From: Adiantum capillus-veneris
Taxonomy: Eukaryota; Streptophyta; Polypodiopsida; Polypodiales; Pteridaceae
Length of the DNA stretch: 64,000 nucleotides
Direction of reading: 5' to 3'
Assembly: GCA_014529385.2 (NCBI GenBank)
Contig: CM043966.1
Location: 36,744,739-36,808,738, forward strand
Within the stretch, counting starts at the first letter, position 1. Each line of letters opens with the position of its first letter. Positions 21,840 to 32,401 of this stretch are shown here, piece by piece. Made by a program: the position numbers and the translations under genes. The notes beneath the pieces are model-generated. The model was not told the origin of the DNA, did no database searches, and saw only the letters and a list, made by a program, of their open reading frames with translations.

Positions 21840-21855
21840 ATCCTCCCCTTGAGGT
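21840..21855 (-). promoter_or_regulatory. E4 polypurine tract
   Basis: Minus-strand CTCAAGGGGAGGAT lies directly before the 3' LTR start TGTAAAGAG and would prime plus-strand synthesis. Confidence 0.85.
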
Positions 21856-22067
21856 TTGGACTAAGACAAGATACTGAAGATGCACGATCCACACAGGCTA
21901 ACAAAATCCACACAGGAAAATAAAGTCCACAAAGGATGGTGATATCCACACAGGATGGTAAAATCCACATAAGAACAATCCACAAAGGATGGTGATGTCC
22001 ACACAGGATGATAAGTGGGTATCCACACAGAAAAAAGTCCTCCCCTACAAGTAGAGAGTCTGCATCT

Positions 22068-22976
22068 TCAAAATGGGTCTTCCCAAACGCTACCTTCGTC
22101 TTCGTCCTTTTTGTCTTCTACTATGTGAGCTGATCCTCTGTCAGGTCTCTTGCCTTCGTTGCTTCTGCTGCTGCTTTCTCCACTGCTACTGTCTCCACTT
22201 GAGTAGCACTGAGAAGGAGGGTGTCCCTTCCTACCACATTTGTTGCAAGGTTTGTTTGTGTAGCAATCTTTCGCTACGTGTCCCATTCTTCCACATTCAT
22301 AACACTTTCTTCTGTTTGTTGATGTTGATGGTGAATATCTTCCCCTTGAAGATGTTGCGATGAAAACTCCTCCTGATGGGGTAAGTGAACCTCGTTGCTT
22401 TCTTTCTTCTGTTTGGACTGAGTTGATTACATCTTGAAATGGTGGTGCCGGTTCTTTTTCTTCAAGAATTGTGACTAAGTGGTCATAAGAAGGTGGAAGT
22501 GTACTTAAAAGTATAGCCACTTTGTCATCTTCTGGTACTTCAACTTGGATGTAAGTGAGTTGCGTGACAATGCTCTTAAGCCTGTTCACTAGGCTAGCAA
22601 TGTCCTCCCCTTGAAGCATAGTAACTTTGTAAAGCTGTCTTTTAAGACTAACTTTGCTTCTTTTGGCTCTAGCTTCAAAATTACTTTCTAGGACATGCCA
22701 AGCTTCATGTGCATGCTTACATTCATCTATGAAATGCACATAGTTATCATGCAAAGAAGTGATGATAATTCCCAATGCTTGTTCGTCTTTGGCCAAATTT
22801 TGTGCACTTGCTATGAGTGTAGATGCCCTAGTGTGCACTCCATCGGGTTTGGCTTGTTGCTCAAGGGCAGTGCTAATGACATACCACAAACATTTTTTCA
22901 TAAGATAGCCTCTTAATTTTGTTTGCCAAGTGTGAAATCCCTCCCCGTTGAATTTCTCTATTCCCTTCTCCCCCAT
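22068..22976 (-). CDS. gag: E4 Gag, Ty1/copia type with two zinc knuckles
   Basis: An uninterrupted 302-residue Gag. I choose the ATG at 22976 (MGEKGIEKFNGEGFHTW), which matches the usual copia Gag start; the longer frame upstream begins without ATG. Residues 1-190 are a copia Gag (UBN2-like) domain with WQTKLRGYLMKKCLW, AKDEQALGIIITSL, AWHVLESNF and LPPSYDHLVTIL. Two CCHC knuckles follow: CYECGRMGHVAKDC and CNKCGRKGHPPSQC. The tail is Ser-rich, then acidic. It would form particles and bind RNA. No protease motif follows. It is the only intact full-length protein of the window. Confidence 0.93.
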   Translation of the reverse strand: MGEKGIEKFNGEGFHTWQTKLRGYLMKKCLWYVISTALEQQAKPDGVHTRASTLIASAQNLAKDEQALGIIITSLHDNYVHFIDECKHAHEAWHVLESNFEARAKRSKVSLKRQLYKVTMLQGEDIASLVNRLKSIVTQLTYIQVEVPEDDKVAILLSTLPPSYDHLVTILEEKEPAPPFQDVINSVQTEERKQRGSLTPSGGVFIATSSRGRYSPSTSTNRRKCYECGRMGHVAKDCYTNKPCNKCGRKGHPPSQCYSSGDSSSGESSSRSNEGKRPDRGSAHIVEDKKDEDEGSVWEDPF

Positions 22977-22985
22977 TTGTGCCAA

Positions 22986-23107
22986 TAGAGGGGTCTTAGC
23001 TTAGGAGACTCTCCTAGCCAGTGTCTGCCTCTTTACACGGTGCACAATTGATGATAGAAATTTAATTTGCAAAATTATGCTTGGTTGCAATAATTTTAAG
23101 GGTTCAT

Positions 23108-23166
<59 letters not shown>

Positions 23167-24390
23167 GAGAAATCCCCCTTTTAGTGAAGCTCCTCTTCAC
23201 CGTCGGTGAAGCCCCTCTTCACAGATAGGGAAGATAACCTTTGTTTTTGCTTTTGATGCTTAAAGAACTCCCTCTTTGAAGCTGTTGAAGTGGGTGTTCA
23301 AGCTCTTTTGAGCGCCTTGGAGAATCTTGATGAAGCCTTAATAGTTTGAATTCTTCGACTTTATGCCTGGACGAGGCTTCGGTGCTGCAGTGGCAACAGA
23401 CTCTAGTGGCCTTGGAGGCTTTTAACTTCTCAGAGGTTGGGAGCAGCGCGGGAATGGGGTTTTAAGTGGGCTTAAGGCTTCGATCTTTTGGGGCCGCGGG
23501 ATATGGGGCTAAAGCTAGTGAGCTAAGGCCTTTGAGGCAGCACCCTGGGAAAGGGGGGCCCAAGAGGGGCGGACCCGAACTTCTTTAGAAAATGCTTGAG
23601 CGCGCTGGTTGGGGTCCGTGACCGGACAGATCGGACAGGCAGTCGCGGCCGATCGGGCAGGCGCAGGCGCGAGCGCGGATGGAGTAGAAATGGGCGCAAC
23701 TGGCTGGCCGGGGTCCGTTCGGACCCAAAATTTTACAAAAAAAAAGGCTTACCGCTTGGTTGACGTCCGCCAGTGGGCCTTCACGTGCGTGATCACGCCA
23801 ATGGTCAAATTGGCTTTAGCCTTATTAGGCAGTGGTCCCACCGACCCTATCTCATAAACCCAACAATGGGTAAATGTATTAAGTGCTCCTTCCTCCCCAC
23901 ACACACACACTTTCCCTGTGGATTTGTTCTGCAGAAAATTCCAGAGATTGAGGGTGTGTATGAGACCAAAATCAAGCAAGCTTTAGGATAGGCAAATCAA
24001 ATGAGATTTTGGCATGGGTGGACTTGACGGAAAGCTTGCGGGGAGAGCTTCGAGATGAGGTGAACAATGCAAAAGGAAAATGAGTTTAATGAATTTAATT
24101 GAAGAGGCAAATGATGCAAAAATTGACGCAAAAAATGCAATCTAAAATACAATCCAAATGATGCTAATCCTCTCTCTAATCGAGTCTACCTAGCCATGGA
24201 GGGTAGTGGCCTCTTGGGTGTGCCAAGGACATGCCCACACATAGCTAGATTAATGCTTAATTAGTGAGATATGCAACTTAACTATGAAACTGTTAATGGG
24301 CCGTGACAACAATTATGCAATGCTAATCGATCTAATGGAGATGCTAAGATTAACACACACCAATGCATAATGACAATCCTAGCTAGCACA
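22986..24390 (-). other. E4 leader with (GA)n and a GC-rich block
   Basis: The 1.4 kb leader has a pure GA run at about 23112-23163, two small hairpins of the form GTGAAG-N5-CTTCAC near 23186-23222, and a GC-rich block at about 23380-23720 that stands out from its AT-rich surroundings. No ORF in it looks real. The leader may carry packaging signals. Confidence 0.6.
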
Positions 24391-24407
24391 CCAAAGCTCT
24401 GATACCA
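24391..24407 (-). promoter_or_regulatory. E4 primer-binding site, initiator-Met tRNA type
   Basis: Minus-strand TGGTATCAGAGCTTTGG is the standard plant copia PBS complementary to the 3' end of initiator tRNA-Met. Two bases separate it from the LTR end. Confidence 0.95.
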
Positions 24408-24409
24408 AA

Positions 24410-24727
24410 TGTTAGGATTTGGATCGTGCTAGCTATGGTGGATGAAAGAGAAACATGGTGCAAGTGTGTGAGTGTGTGTAAGCAAGGTTATCACTCAAGT
24501 GAATTAGGTTCCAAGATAGATTAGCTTGGACTCATAAACACAATCTTGAGTATTGACTTAGCTTAGCACAAGCTCACCATAGACAAGCATATAGTGCAAA
24601 ATGAGTTGTTGTTTATTGATTCAAGAAATGAGCTTTAAGTAGCTCTACAGCCTTGCTCCACAGTATGTGGGACAAATCCACTCTCCTCTCCTTGACTCAC
24701 ACCTTAGGACAAAGCTCACTCTTTACA
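24410..24727 (-). repeat. E4 5' LTR
   Basis: Same length (318 bp) and ends as the 3' LTR, with about four substitutions. TCAAG follows at 24728-24732. Confidence 0.95.
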
Positions 24728-24732
24728 TCAAG

Positions 24733-26450
24733 CATGGACCCCTACACCTGCCGAACCAGCCACCACATAGCCGTATCTACCCTCATATTCATCAACCATA
24801 GCTTACACACCTTCAATGGAATCAAAGCCACTGTTTGGGATTCTTCTTTCTCCACCCTTGGACATGTCAACTGCATTGGAATCTCCGCCGTCTCTGACAA
24901 CACAACCTCCTCTTTGGCCGCACACTCAATTCCAGCATCATCAAGACCTTTCTTGTCTACCAGACCTTCAAGGTAAATCAACACCACCTGCTCTTCAACT
25001 TGAATCATCTGCTCTTCAATCACCTCTTCTACTGCTGCATCATGCTCCACCAAGGAAGAGAGAAACTCGCTCTCTTTTGCATCCACCTCGACTTCTCTAT
25101 CTCTTATGGCAAAATTCTGCACCTGGTGCACCACCATGGCACATTCCACCACCACTTTCATCAGCACAACCATTAGCATAGCCCCACACACCACCTTCAC
25201 CTACATTTCCTCATCTATAGGCCTAGACCGCAACACTTGGTCTTCATCAAGCACATCGGCTTGCTCTATTCCCTGCTCTTCTTGCACATGGGCTACTACC
25301 ATATCATCAAACACATAAGAGGGCAAATTTACCTTTACGAGCTCACGTTCATCAGACTCCATCTCCCTGGCATACGATGTGGACTCATCCACCCTATCCT
25401 CCTCCTTGTTTCCCAACTACACGAGCTTGTATCATCATCATCACCGACATCATATATCAACTCCGCATCTTCATCTGCTTGCTGCTCCACACTGGCTTGA
25501 CCATCACCTTGACTTTGATCACTTTTTTCATCAGCTTTTGAACCCTCAATATCCGCACCCTGATTGCATTCTGCTACCTTTTCATGTTAACTTTCCAGAA
25601 GAATAGGCTTTACCTCTTCAATCCGCAACGAAACCTCCACATCTGCTACAACTTTTACACCTTTGTTCACCTCAATATGGAGCTTTTCCTTGTTGACAAG
25701 CTCATCCACCCTCAGTACATGCACTTCACAGACTAGAAATCTCCAAGGAACATAGCCAACAATAGGCCTTACCTCAACAGGCTTGGCACTTCAAACATTT
25801 GGAACCACCTTTGGTCGGACCAAAGAACACTTTGCTACCTCCACAACAGGCATATAATGTGCTGGTTTCAACACGCCCAGCTCCAGCTTTCGTTTCACCT
25901 TTCTACTTTTTATCTTTGTTAGATAGACCATGTCTTCGTAGGTATTCGCACTGTCTTTCACCTTCTCTCTAATCCTCCGATGCAAGCACTCTAGCTGCTT
26001 TGACAGCTTTAAGTATTGATTGCTTTTGACCCCAGTAGCAACCTCTAACTGCTTCCAACAAGCTTCAAACTGCTCAATGGAAATAGAGAAATCCTTACTT
26101 ACGTCTTGGCGTACCACCTTCAACCTTGCACCGGCTTCTTCTGCCTTAATCACCTCTCAAAACCGCTCCACAAACTAGCTTTGCAATCTTTGCCATGATC
26201 CTTGATCACTACTCTTTAAACCATCGAACCACACCTTGGCTCGTCTTCGCATTAACAACGGCACCATCTGCAGCTTTTTTGCATCCGTTAACATACACAT
26301 CGACAACAGCCATAACTCAAAATCTGCCAACCAATCCTCGGGATCTTCAACGCCCATAAATACGGGGTCAAAACCTTGCTCCACCATCTTTTCCAGCTTC
26401 AAATTCGACCATCAAACACCTCGACCATTAGTCAACCGCTTTGTCGGCTA
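24733..26450 (-). pseudogene. E3 gag-like ORF, N-terminal part
   Basis: On the minus strand the first coding phrase is GVEDPEDWLADFELWL, MVPLLMRRRAKVWFDGL, WQRLQS, stop, FVERF, a Retrotrans_gag-type capsid pattern. It is followed in the same frame by a helical stretch (26153-25791, with SIEQFEACWKQLEVATG). After frame changes come acidic Glu/Val-rich parts (25416-24742). A likely start ATG is at 26387. No zinc knuckle, protease or RT is present before the E4 insertion point. The acidic part has no recognisable domain. Confidence 0.7.
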
Positions 26451-26490
26451 AAAAACACCGCTTTCAACCTTAAATAAGAGCATCAGATAG

Positions 26491-26509
26491 CTCCTCAGTG
26501 GGGGCACCA
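26491..26509 (-). promoter_or_regulatory. E3 primer-binding site
   Basis: Minus-strand TGGTGCCCCCACTGAGGAG follows the LTR end after a few bases. It resembles the E5 PBS (TGGCGCCCCCACGG), so both elements may use related tRNA primers. Confidence 0.6.
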
Positions 26510-26514
26510 GAAGA

Positions 26515-28584
26515 TGGAGAGGGAGAAAGGGAAACACACCCAACACACAACACAATTCCTCACTATAGCCCAGGGTATACACAGCGCCACAATCCACTAG
26601 AGTTCACCTTCAAAACTTGACACTACTTGCAAGCAAACCACCGCTTGCACACCACCATACGCACACACGCAATGCGCCAGATAGACTCAATCACTTTGCT
26701 CTACTCAATTCACACCCTTCCCACAACCACACAGCCTCTCTCTATCTCCCTTTGCACGATCAACTTCGGGGGGGGGGGGGGGCACACACGCCTACACACG
26801 CCCGGAAACACACGCACACAAGCTGAGAAGAGAAGGGGGGATGACGCCAAGGGACAATAGAGAATAGCCTTCTTGCATATGCAACACCATATACAACCAA
26901 TACATAGCTGGCATGAACTTTAGCAACAATGGCTCAAAAGTCTACACAAGCAAAAACCTCCAATGGCCCAAAGACCCTATGGCCAAAAAGTCTCAATGGC
27001 AAAAAGGCCCAAAAAATGAACGTATACATCCTTTTATAGTGGTGTGTCTAGGAGACCTAAAAACAAAATAATGGATGAGTTCCCATCTCGTGCAGTTCCC
27101 TTGTAGCTTCATTTGGAATCTTCTTTGCATTATCACCACTTGACATAGTCTATGTTTGACAACCTCTACATGGTGCACTCCTCTTGGCTCTTTGTCCACT
27201 CAATTCGACCACCCGGCTTAACTTGTACTGTCCCTTTTGGGCCGTTGAACGGGACAGCCCCTTGACTTGCTTTGCTTAGAACTTCTTGAAATGCTTTATC
27301 TCTCCCTCTGACTCAGCACTACTAACGGGACCCCTCTGCTAAGCAATAGCGACATCGCTATTGGGGGGGCTTTTTTGCCTTCTCTAAAAATGGGGGCCAC
27401 GGGAACGAGCCCTTGGCGGACGTAGAGTCACCACAGCAGCACATTGCAATGCCACTGGCCATCGCCAGCATGCCACTATCTCCAACAAAAGCACCGGTGC
27501 ACCGCCACCCTTGTAGGGCTGCACACCACCATCACAGCACCCCTTGGGGCTCGCCATCGCTGGGCACCAAGGTCACGAACTCATTGAGACACCCATAATT
27601 GGGTGCCCGCCATGGCTCTTATACCCCGCTTGCCAATCATCACACAACGCATATGGGATTGCTACTTGCCACGTGGCAACTGCCTGTCAAAAGGCCTCCA
27701 AGGCCTTTGTAAAATTTTAAACACACCCTTGGTAAAACCCCCATGCTATTCAACTTTCTCCCTACTTGTACTGCCTACCAATTGGCACCGGTTAATCCCC
27801 ATTTGTCGAGTCGCAAAAACTAGCCGGAAACTCACTGATCCGACTCTGACTTCCCCCGACCTCGCCGCACTTCACAATTCCCCGAGTCCCCGAACTGAGG
27901 CCGCAAAAATCGAGAAAGTCATCTGCAACCAATCCCGAACAAATGCACGCGATCCTTTCAACTGCTGTAACTTTCTGCTTCGAGCTCTGTTTGACGTGCA
28001 ATCAACTCTCCATACACTACCTAGCACCTCCTCACACTCTGCTGTAGTCCAAAAAATGCCAGATGGCACAACTTCCCATGTGGTCAAGTGGGCACCAACC
28101 TAGCCCCCGACAAAACTTCAACTGATCATAAACTGCAATCCATGGCGATTTGCAATCTGAAAAGATGAATAGGCTCCATAAATTGAGCACTACACACCTA
28201 TAGCCTGTCATTCACTTGGGCCACTTGTCCCCCAGCTGCCCTGCCCGGCAAGAATCTACAACAAACTGAACCTTCAAACTTCGATATCTTGGGCTCCGTA
28301 GCTCTTTTTGATGAGCCATCTGGAGCTGCTGCTTTAGCACTTCAAGCTCTATACTCCTAGACCCAAAGACTACATCTCGCATCTCCTTCACTTGCTCCTA
28401 AAATTAGCCCCTTATGGAGCCTTTCTTGGCCTATAAACCACATCATTCATACATCTCCGCTGCTACCTATCAGCCTATGATCTTCCTAGCTGCTTCAGCC
28501 TTTTGCCATGATTCTGCTAGCCTGCACATATCTATCCATGCCATCTTCTATGGTCGACACACTTTGGCTGTACCGACAACCACA
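26515..28584 (-). repeat. E3 5' LTR
   Basis: About 2.07 kb. It has the TATA box at 27031-27038 (minus), a G15 run at 26768-26782 where the 3' LTR has only seven Gs, and the hairpin at 27344-27363. About 88 bp near 26560-26645 are absent from the 3' LTR. Several plus-strand ORFs here are chance readings. Confidence 0.68.
27031..27038 (-). promoter_or_regulatory. TATA box of the E3 5' LTR
   Basis: Minus-strand TATAAAAG at the same LTR position as 18265-18272. It would drive transcription of the E3 genomic RNA. Confidence 0.6.
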
Positions 28585-28730
28585 ATGGAGAAATACCTTC
28601 CGGAGACTGAAATACCATGCATGGAGTTTCAAACTGATCACTTGACTTTTTAAAGTGAAAAACAGCTAGTAGGGCTTAAGGCACAATCACCAAACACCTC
28701 AAAGCATCAATAGCAGTTTTTATCACTGAA

Positions 28731-30163
28731 GACTTCATACGCATATGAAGTCTCATAGAGAGTTTTTGCACAAGAAGCACTCACATGAATTCACAACATC
28801 ATTATGCATACCCTCTAGATGGAATATACAAAATTTCATTCAATTTGGAGCTATTACAGCCACCCAAGAACCAAAAAACGCAAAGTGTCAGCCTAATTCC
28901 AATATTTGGCTTTAGACTTATCAAAATGGCTCCAAATCATGTGAAATTTTGTACACATCATAAATCTAGCCCAAATATCATATGACTATGCTCAAAAATG
29001 CATTTTGTAAAAATAGACTTCACCACGTATAAAGTCTAACTCTGCAATAAAGGAGTGCTGCTAACAAACTGATCATCTAAACTTGCAAAGCATATCACAT
29101 TAAGCCTCTACACCAAATTTGGACCAAATTGGGAATGTATTGGTCATTACTCACTTCATTTTCAAAAACAAAGTTTCATAACCTGATTTATGGCCTTAAG
29201 CTCAAGAACACTTACCCAATTTCATGTGTGCACCTATCAAAGCCTTATAAACATCATGGACTATCTTTGCAACAATTCTGGGTCAAGAATTCTAAAGAAG
29301 ACTTTATACGCATATAAAGTCTATCAGTCTTGATATGGCAGGCTAGCTGGGATTTAAAGCCTTTAGCTCTTGGAACACATCATTATGAGCCATCTAACAC
29401 ACATCAATCACAATTGGAGGTGATATGACCTTTGTTCATTTAGAATAGCTAAACATGTGTAATGACATCCTTTGAAGCCAGTTAACACAATTCACAAGCC
29501 CAAATTCATATCAGAACTCATGGACACTTTACAGAAGCCATACAACACCAGCTTGTGTAATTTCTAACTGTTTTGCATCAAGAGTCTTTATTCGCGTATA
29601 AAGTCTAAACTATTATGTAGCAACTAAACCAAGAAATTCTCAGCACTAGTTTGTGCACCATGTTGCATGCAATGCATACCTTCAATTTGGACAAGTTTGG
29701 GCTAGATAATGACCACTTGAAGTACAAAATCAAGAAGTTCCTCCTATGGAGTATTCTAGACCCCATCTAATTAGCCCACATCCAAATGAAAGCCATAGTT
29801 GATAGTGGGAGTCCTAGCCACCAAAGGAAGCTACAGAAGAAGCCTAAGCCAAAAAACTCAATGAAAACTTCATACGCGTATGAAGTTTTCCAATGATTAA
29901 ATGACATACTAGAGCAAAATTCTCAACTCCAAGGCTTTTATCCCAACAATATTAACCCAAAATCTCAAGTCCCATCAAATTCTATGGCCATTTACCCATC
30001 TTAACCCCAATATCGGAATCCTAAGCTCCATAGTGAAATCTGGCTCCAGGCTCAGGAGGAGAATCCAAAATCCAATTCCAATATCATAGATGGGTATCAC
30101 ATGCTAATGCCTACCTACACTGAAGGTCTGAGTCATTTGTAACACCGTAGACTTTATACGCGT
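28731..30163. repeat. Family B palindromic array with 284-bp period in the E2 spacer
   Basis: Dyads lie at 28731-28752, 29016-29036, 29300-29321, 29584-29605, 29863-29890 (28 bp, perfect) and 30150-30163, the last split by E5 with its other half at 38923-38934. Centres are 284.5, 284.5, 284, 282 and 284 bp apart. When E5 is removed, the next dyad (39196-39217) lies 283 bp further on. Arms vary in matched pairs: GACTTTATA/TATAAAGTC, GACTTCATA/TATGAAGTC, AAACTTCATA/TATGAAGTTT. Between dyads only weak similarity remains, so this is an ancient tandem repeat in which the palindrome is the best-kept part. Confidence 0.95.
30160..30163. repeat. E5 target-site duplication, left copy (GCGT)
   Basis: GCGT at 30160-30163 is repeated at 38923-38926. 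Left flank GACTTTATAC-GCGT and right flank GCGT-ATAAAGTC rebuild one family B palindrome. Confidence 0.9.
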
Positions 30164-31311
30164 TGTCAGGAGTTTTTTGGAGCAAGGGATTGCGCATATG
30201 TACATATACATGCATGGTGCATCAAATAAAGGATTGCCCATTTTCCTTAGCCAGGTGGTTATGTGGGGCCCACATGTGTACAGGTAGGACAGGGTGTACA
30301 TAGTGCACCGATTTTCACTATTACCAGTACCACTGTGTTTTTCTACAATAATGAGGAGTTTATAGTGTGTAAAACTTCTCGAGGAAGCTATCCGCGGGCC
30401 GACGACATGAGGTCAGCAGGTGCGTCAGATGGCATCTAGTGGCGTTAGGAGGGCGAACGAGGTCAATATTTGCACGCAGATGAGGACGGACACAACGTGG
30501 GTGTTTGCTTCTGAGAATTATGCAGAAAGGTCATCATGAGGACCTTTTTTTGGGGCCACTTCACGTGGTGGTGAGATGCATTATTGGAAAAAAGCTGAGT
30601 GCAAGGTGTGCGAATGATGCAAAAAGGTGACAACTATGCACTGCGAGGTCAGTTTTTGGCCTGTTCGGGGTCCGTTTGAGGTCATCTAAAAGGCCAAGGG
30701 TGCCCAACTAATAAAGCTAAGTGTGGGAACTGAAAAAATAGAGAGAAGACCAGAAAAAACGTGGAGAAGAGAGGAGGAACAGCCGCAGGTGTGTTTTTGC
30801 TCATTTTGGAGCCTGTTTTGGCCGTAAACTGCTCATCCGATGTCGGATTTGAGCACTTTGACATTGTAGACTGGGGTTTTGGGCTGTTCCGGACGCGATG
30901 GTGCTGTCCATTTTGCCAAATTCCTCACTTTTTTTTTGCTATTTTTCTGTGTAATCTTCTCGGGTGAGTGAAGCTTCTTCTCCAATTTGTGATTGTATTT
31001 GGTATCTTTTACCCATATTGTGTGAGCTGTTTGCCCCATTGGTGTTGGCCCAAGCTCATTTGTATCTAAACATTAGAAATTCTCCTCTTTTGAGCTGAGT
31101 TTTTTGGGTGTGTGTGTGTGTGTGTGTGTGTGTCTGTGTGGAGTGGACAAGTGGATAGTTTCTCTCCTCTCACTCCAGAGGTGTGTTCCCTGTCTCGGCA
31201 AGGTGTGTTGTCTAAGCCGAGTGGTGCCCCATAGTGTGTGTGTGTGTATCTTTCCAAGAGTGTGTGTCGGGTCATTATAGAGGCGCTGTGTGTGTTTTCA
31301 TCCCGCTCACA
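30164..31311 (+). repeat. E5 5' LTR
   Basis: Runs from TGTCAGGAG to CCCGCTCACA. It contains a TG microsatellite at about 31106-31134. Short ORFs inside it are found again in the 3' LTR only because the LTRs are nearly identical. Confidence 0.96.
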
Positions 31312-31317
31312 TTCTTT

Positions 31318-31331
31318 TGGCGCCCCCACGG
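31318..31331 (+). promoter_or_regulatory. E5 primer-binding site
   Basis: TGGCGCCCCCACGG begins six bases after the LTR end CACA. It is of the TGGCGCC type used by many plant Ty3 elements. Confidence 0.8.
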
Positions 31332-31349
31332 AGGATCTTCTTCGAGTAC

Positions 31350-31470
31350 CTTCTGCTTCGAGCTTCGAGCTTCGAGCTTCGGGATTACAGGTTGCAGGTT
31401 ACAGATTACAGGTTACAGGTTACAGGTTACAGGTTACAGGTTACAAGTTACAGGTATAGGTACAGGTGAT
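31350..31470 (+). repeat. Heptamer tandem repeats in the E5 leader
   Basis: Three to four copies of TTCGAGC (about 31359-31382) are followed by about ten copies of TTACAGG or close variants (about 31384-31470). Both arrays have 7-bp units. They lie just after the PBS, a usual area for packaging and dimerisation signals. Confidence 0.85.
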
Positions 31471-32401
31471 TCACACAGGTGCAGGTAGCTGGAGTACAGT
31501 GATATACTAGCATTGATGTCACTTGCAGTTGTTGTGGGTATGCATCACTTGGCGCCTATTTGAGCGCATTGTCTGCTGGATTGTACGTTACTTGTGGAAA
31601 CTGCCATTGTACGCATTTGTGGAGCCATACTTGGTTGTATTTGGCAGTCCCAGCCATTTCTGAGACTTGGTCTGGAAGATAGTCATTTATGAGACTTGAC
31701 TATATGCGATTTGCATTAGCCTTCGTGTGAGGGTCGATAGCGTGAGGTTTTTATTGAGCTGGGGGATTCTCAAATGTAGAGATCCTTTCGGTGATACAGG
31801 TAGCTAGAGCACCCTTTTCGTGACCTCGCCATAGGCTATGTATTAGTCATTCCTACTTGATGCTCGAGTTCTATTGTTGGCAGTTTATGCATACAGATAC
31901 GGTCTATATTTTGGGTTCTCATTGCTCTACTTCTGGGGAAACTCTGTCAAAAATTTTCCAAGTTATGATGGCTGGTCTTTTGGTCTTTTGAGCCATTTTA
32001 TGTTGTTATGCTGCTGAAATTTTGGCAAAATCAGAGGATGAGACAGGTGTGCTTTCTTGGGAGCTTCATGGTTGGCTTTAATGGATGATCAAAATGGCCC
32101 TCAATTCACTCCATTTCATTTAACTCAAAGAATCCAGATAAATGTTCATGTGTCCAGGAAGATTTTTTTCTAGCAGCGCATAGTCTTTATGTTTGGGCCA
32201 AGAAGATTACGAGAGATCTTGGAATGTCCTTTGCCTGTTGTAATTCCGATGATCAACTATGAAAACTCATTTGATGTGCATGTGTTTGTCCTTATCTAAA
32301 GTTGAGCTCCATTGAAGTTTCTGGAGATTGGGTAGTGAAAAGTTTTGGGTTCTTGCACGTGTGTTCGAAGGGGTTCTCAAAGCATCATAATTTGGGTAGC
32401 C

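Larger units (their letters stand above)
21522..24727 (-). mobile_element. E4: gag-only Ty1/copia element (TR-GAG type), complete
   Basis: Two 318-bp LTRs (21522-21839 and 24410-24727) differ at about four positions. They are flanked by the 5-bp duplication TCAAG (21517-21521 and 24728-24732). On the minus strand the order is 5' LTR, iMet-type PBS, 1.4 kb leader, one intact gag ORF, PPT, 3' LTR. There is no pol. Such elements, with terminal repeats and only gag, are known in plants as TR-GAG and depend on autonomous relatives. Low LTR divergence and the intact ORF indicate a recent insertion, here into the ORF of E3. Confidence 0.95.
17836..28584 (-). mobile_element. E3: gag-only LTR retrotransposon with multi-kb LTRs
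   Basis: Read on the minus strand: 5' LTR (28584-26515), PBS (26509-26491), decayed gag-like ORF (26450-24733, continued at 21521-21223), PPT (21104-21094), 3' LTR (21093-17836). E4 is inserted in the ORF. No protease, RT, RNase H or integrase is present, so it would need a partner's enzymes. The LTRs share the segments 17836-18917/26515-27689 and about 20970-21093/28465-28584; the 3' LTR has about 1.3 kb more between them. No clean target duplication is seen; ATGGA at 28585 versus GTGGA at 17835 is the best candidate. E3 lies in the spacer of E2. Confidence 0.72.

Noticed and set aside
24391-24407. Possible tRNA-Met gene fragment
   Set aside because: The 17-nt match to a tRNA 3' end is the primer-binding site of E4; no cloverleaf surrounds it.
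24816-25606. Several plus-strand ORFs of 70-121 codons
   Set aside because: They are reverse-strand readings of the E3 gag-like ORF; their Pro/Ser/His-rich composition reflects the Glu/Val-rich minus-strand coding.
27603-28103. 166-codon plus-strand ORF
   Set aside because: It lies inside the E3 5' LTR on the opposite strand, has no domain, and the matching part of the 3' LTR does not keep it.
30761-31039. Pairs of 60-68 codon ORFs found at both 30.7-31.0 and 38.3-38.7 kb
   Set aside because: Duplication looks like conservation, but they are only in the two LTRs of E5, which are identical by descent.
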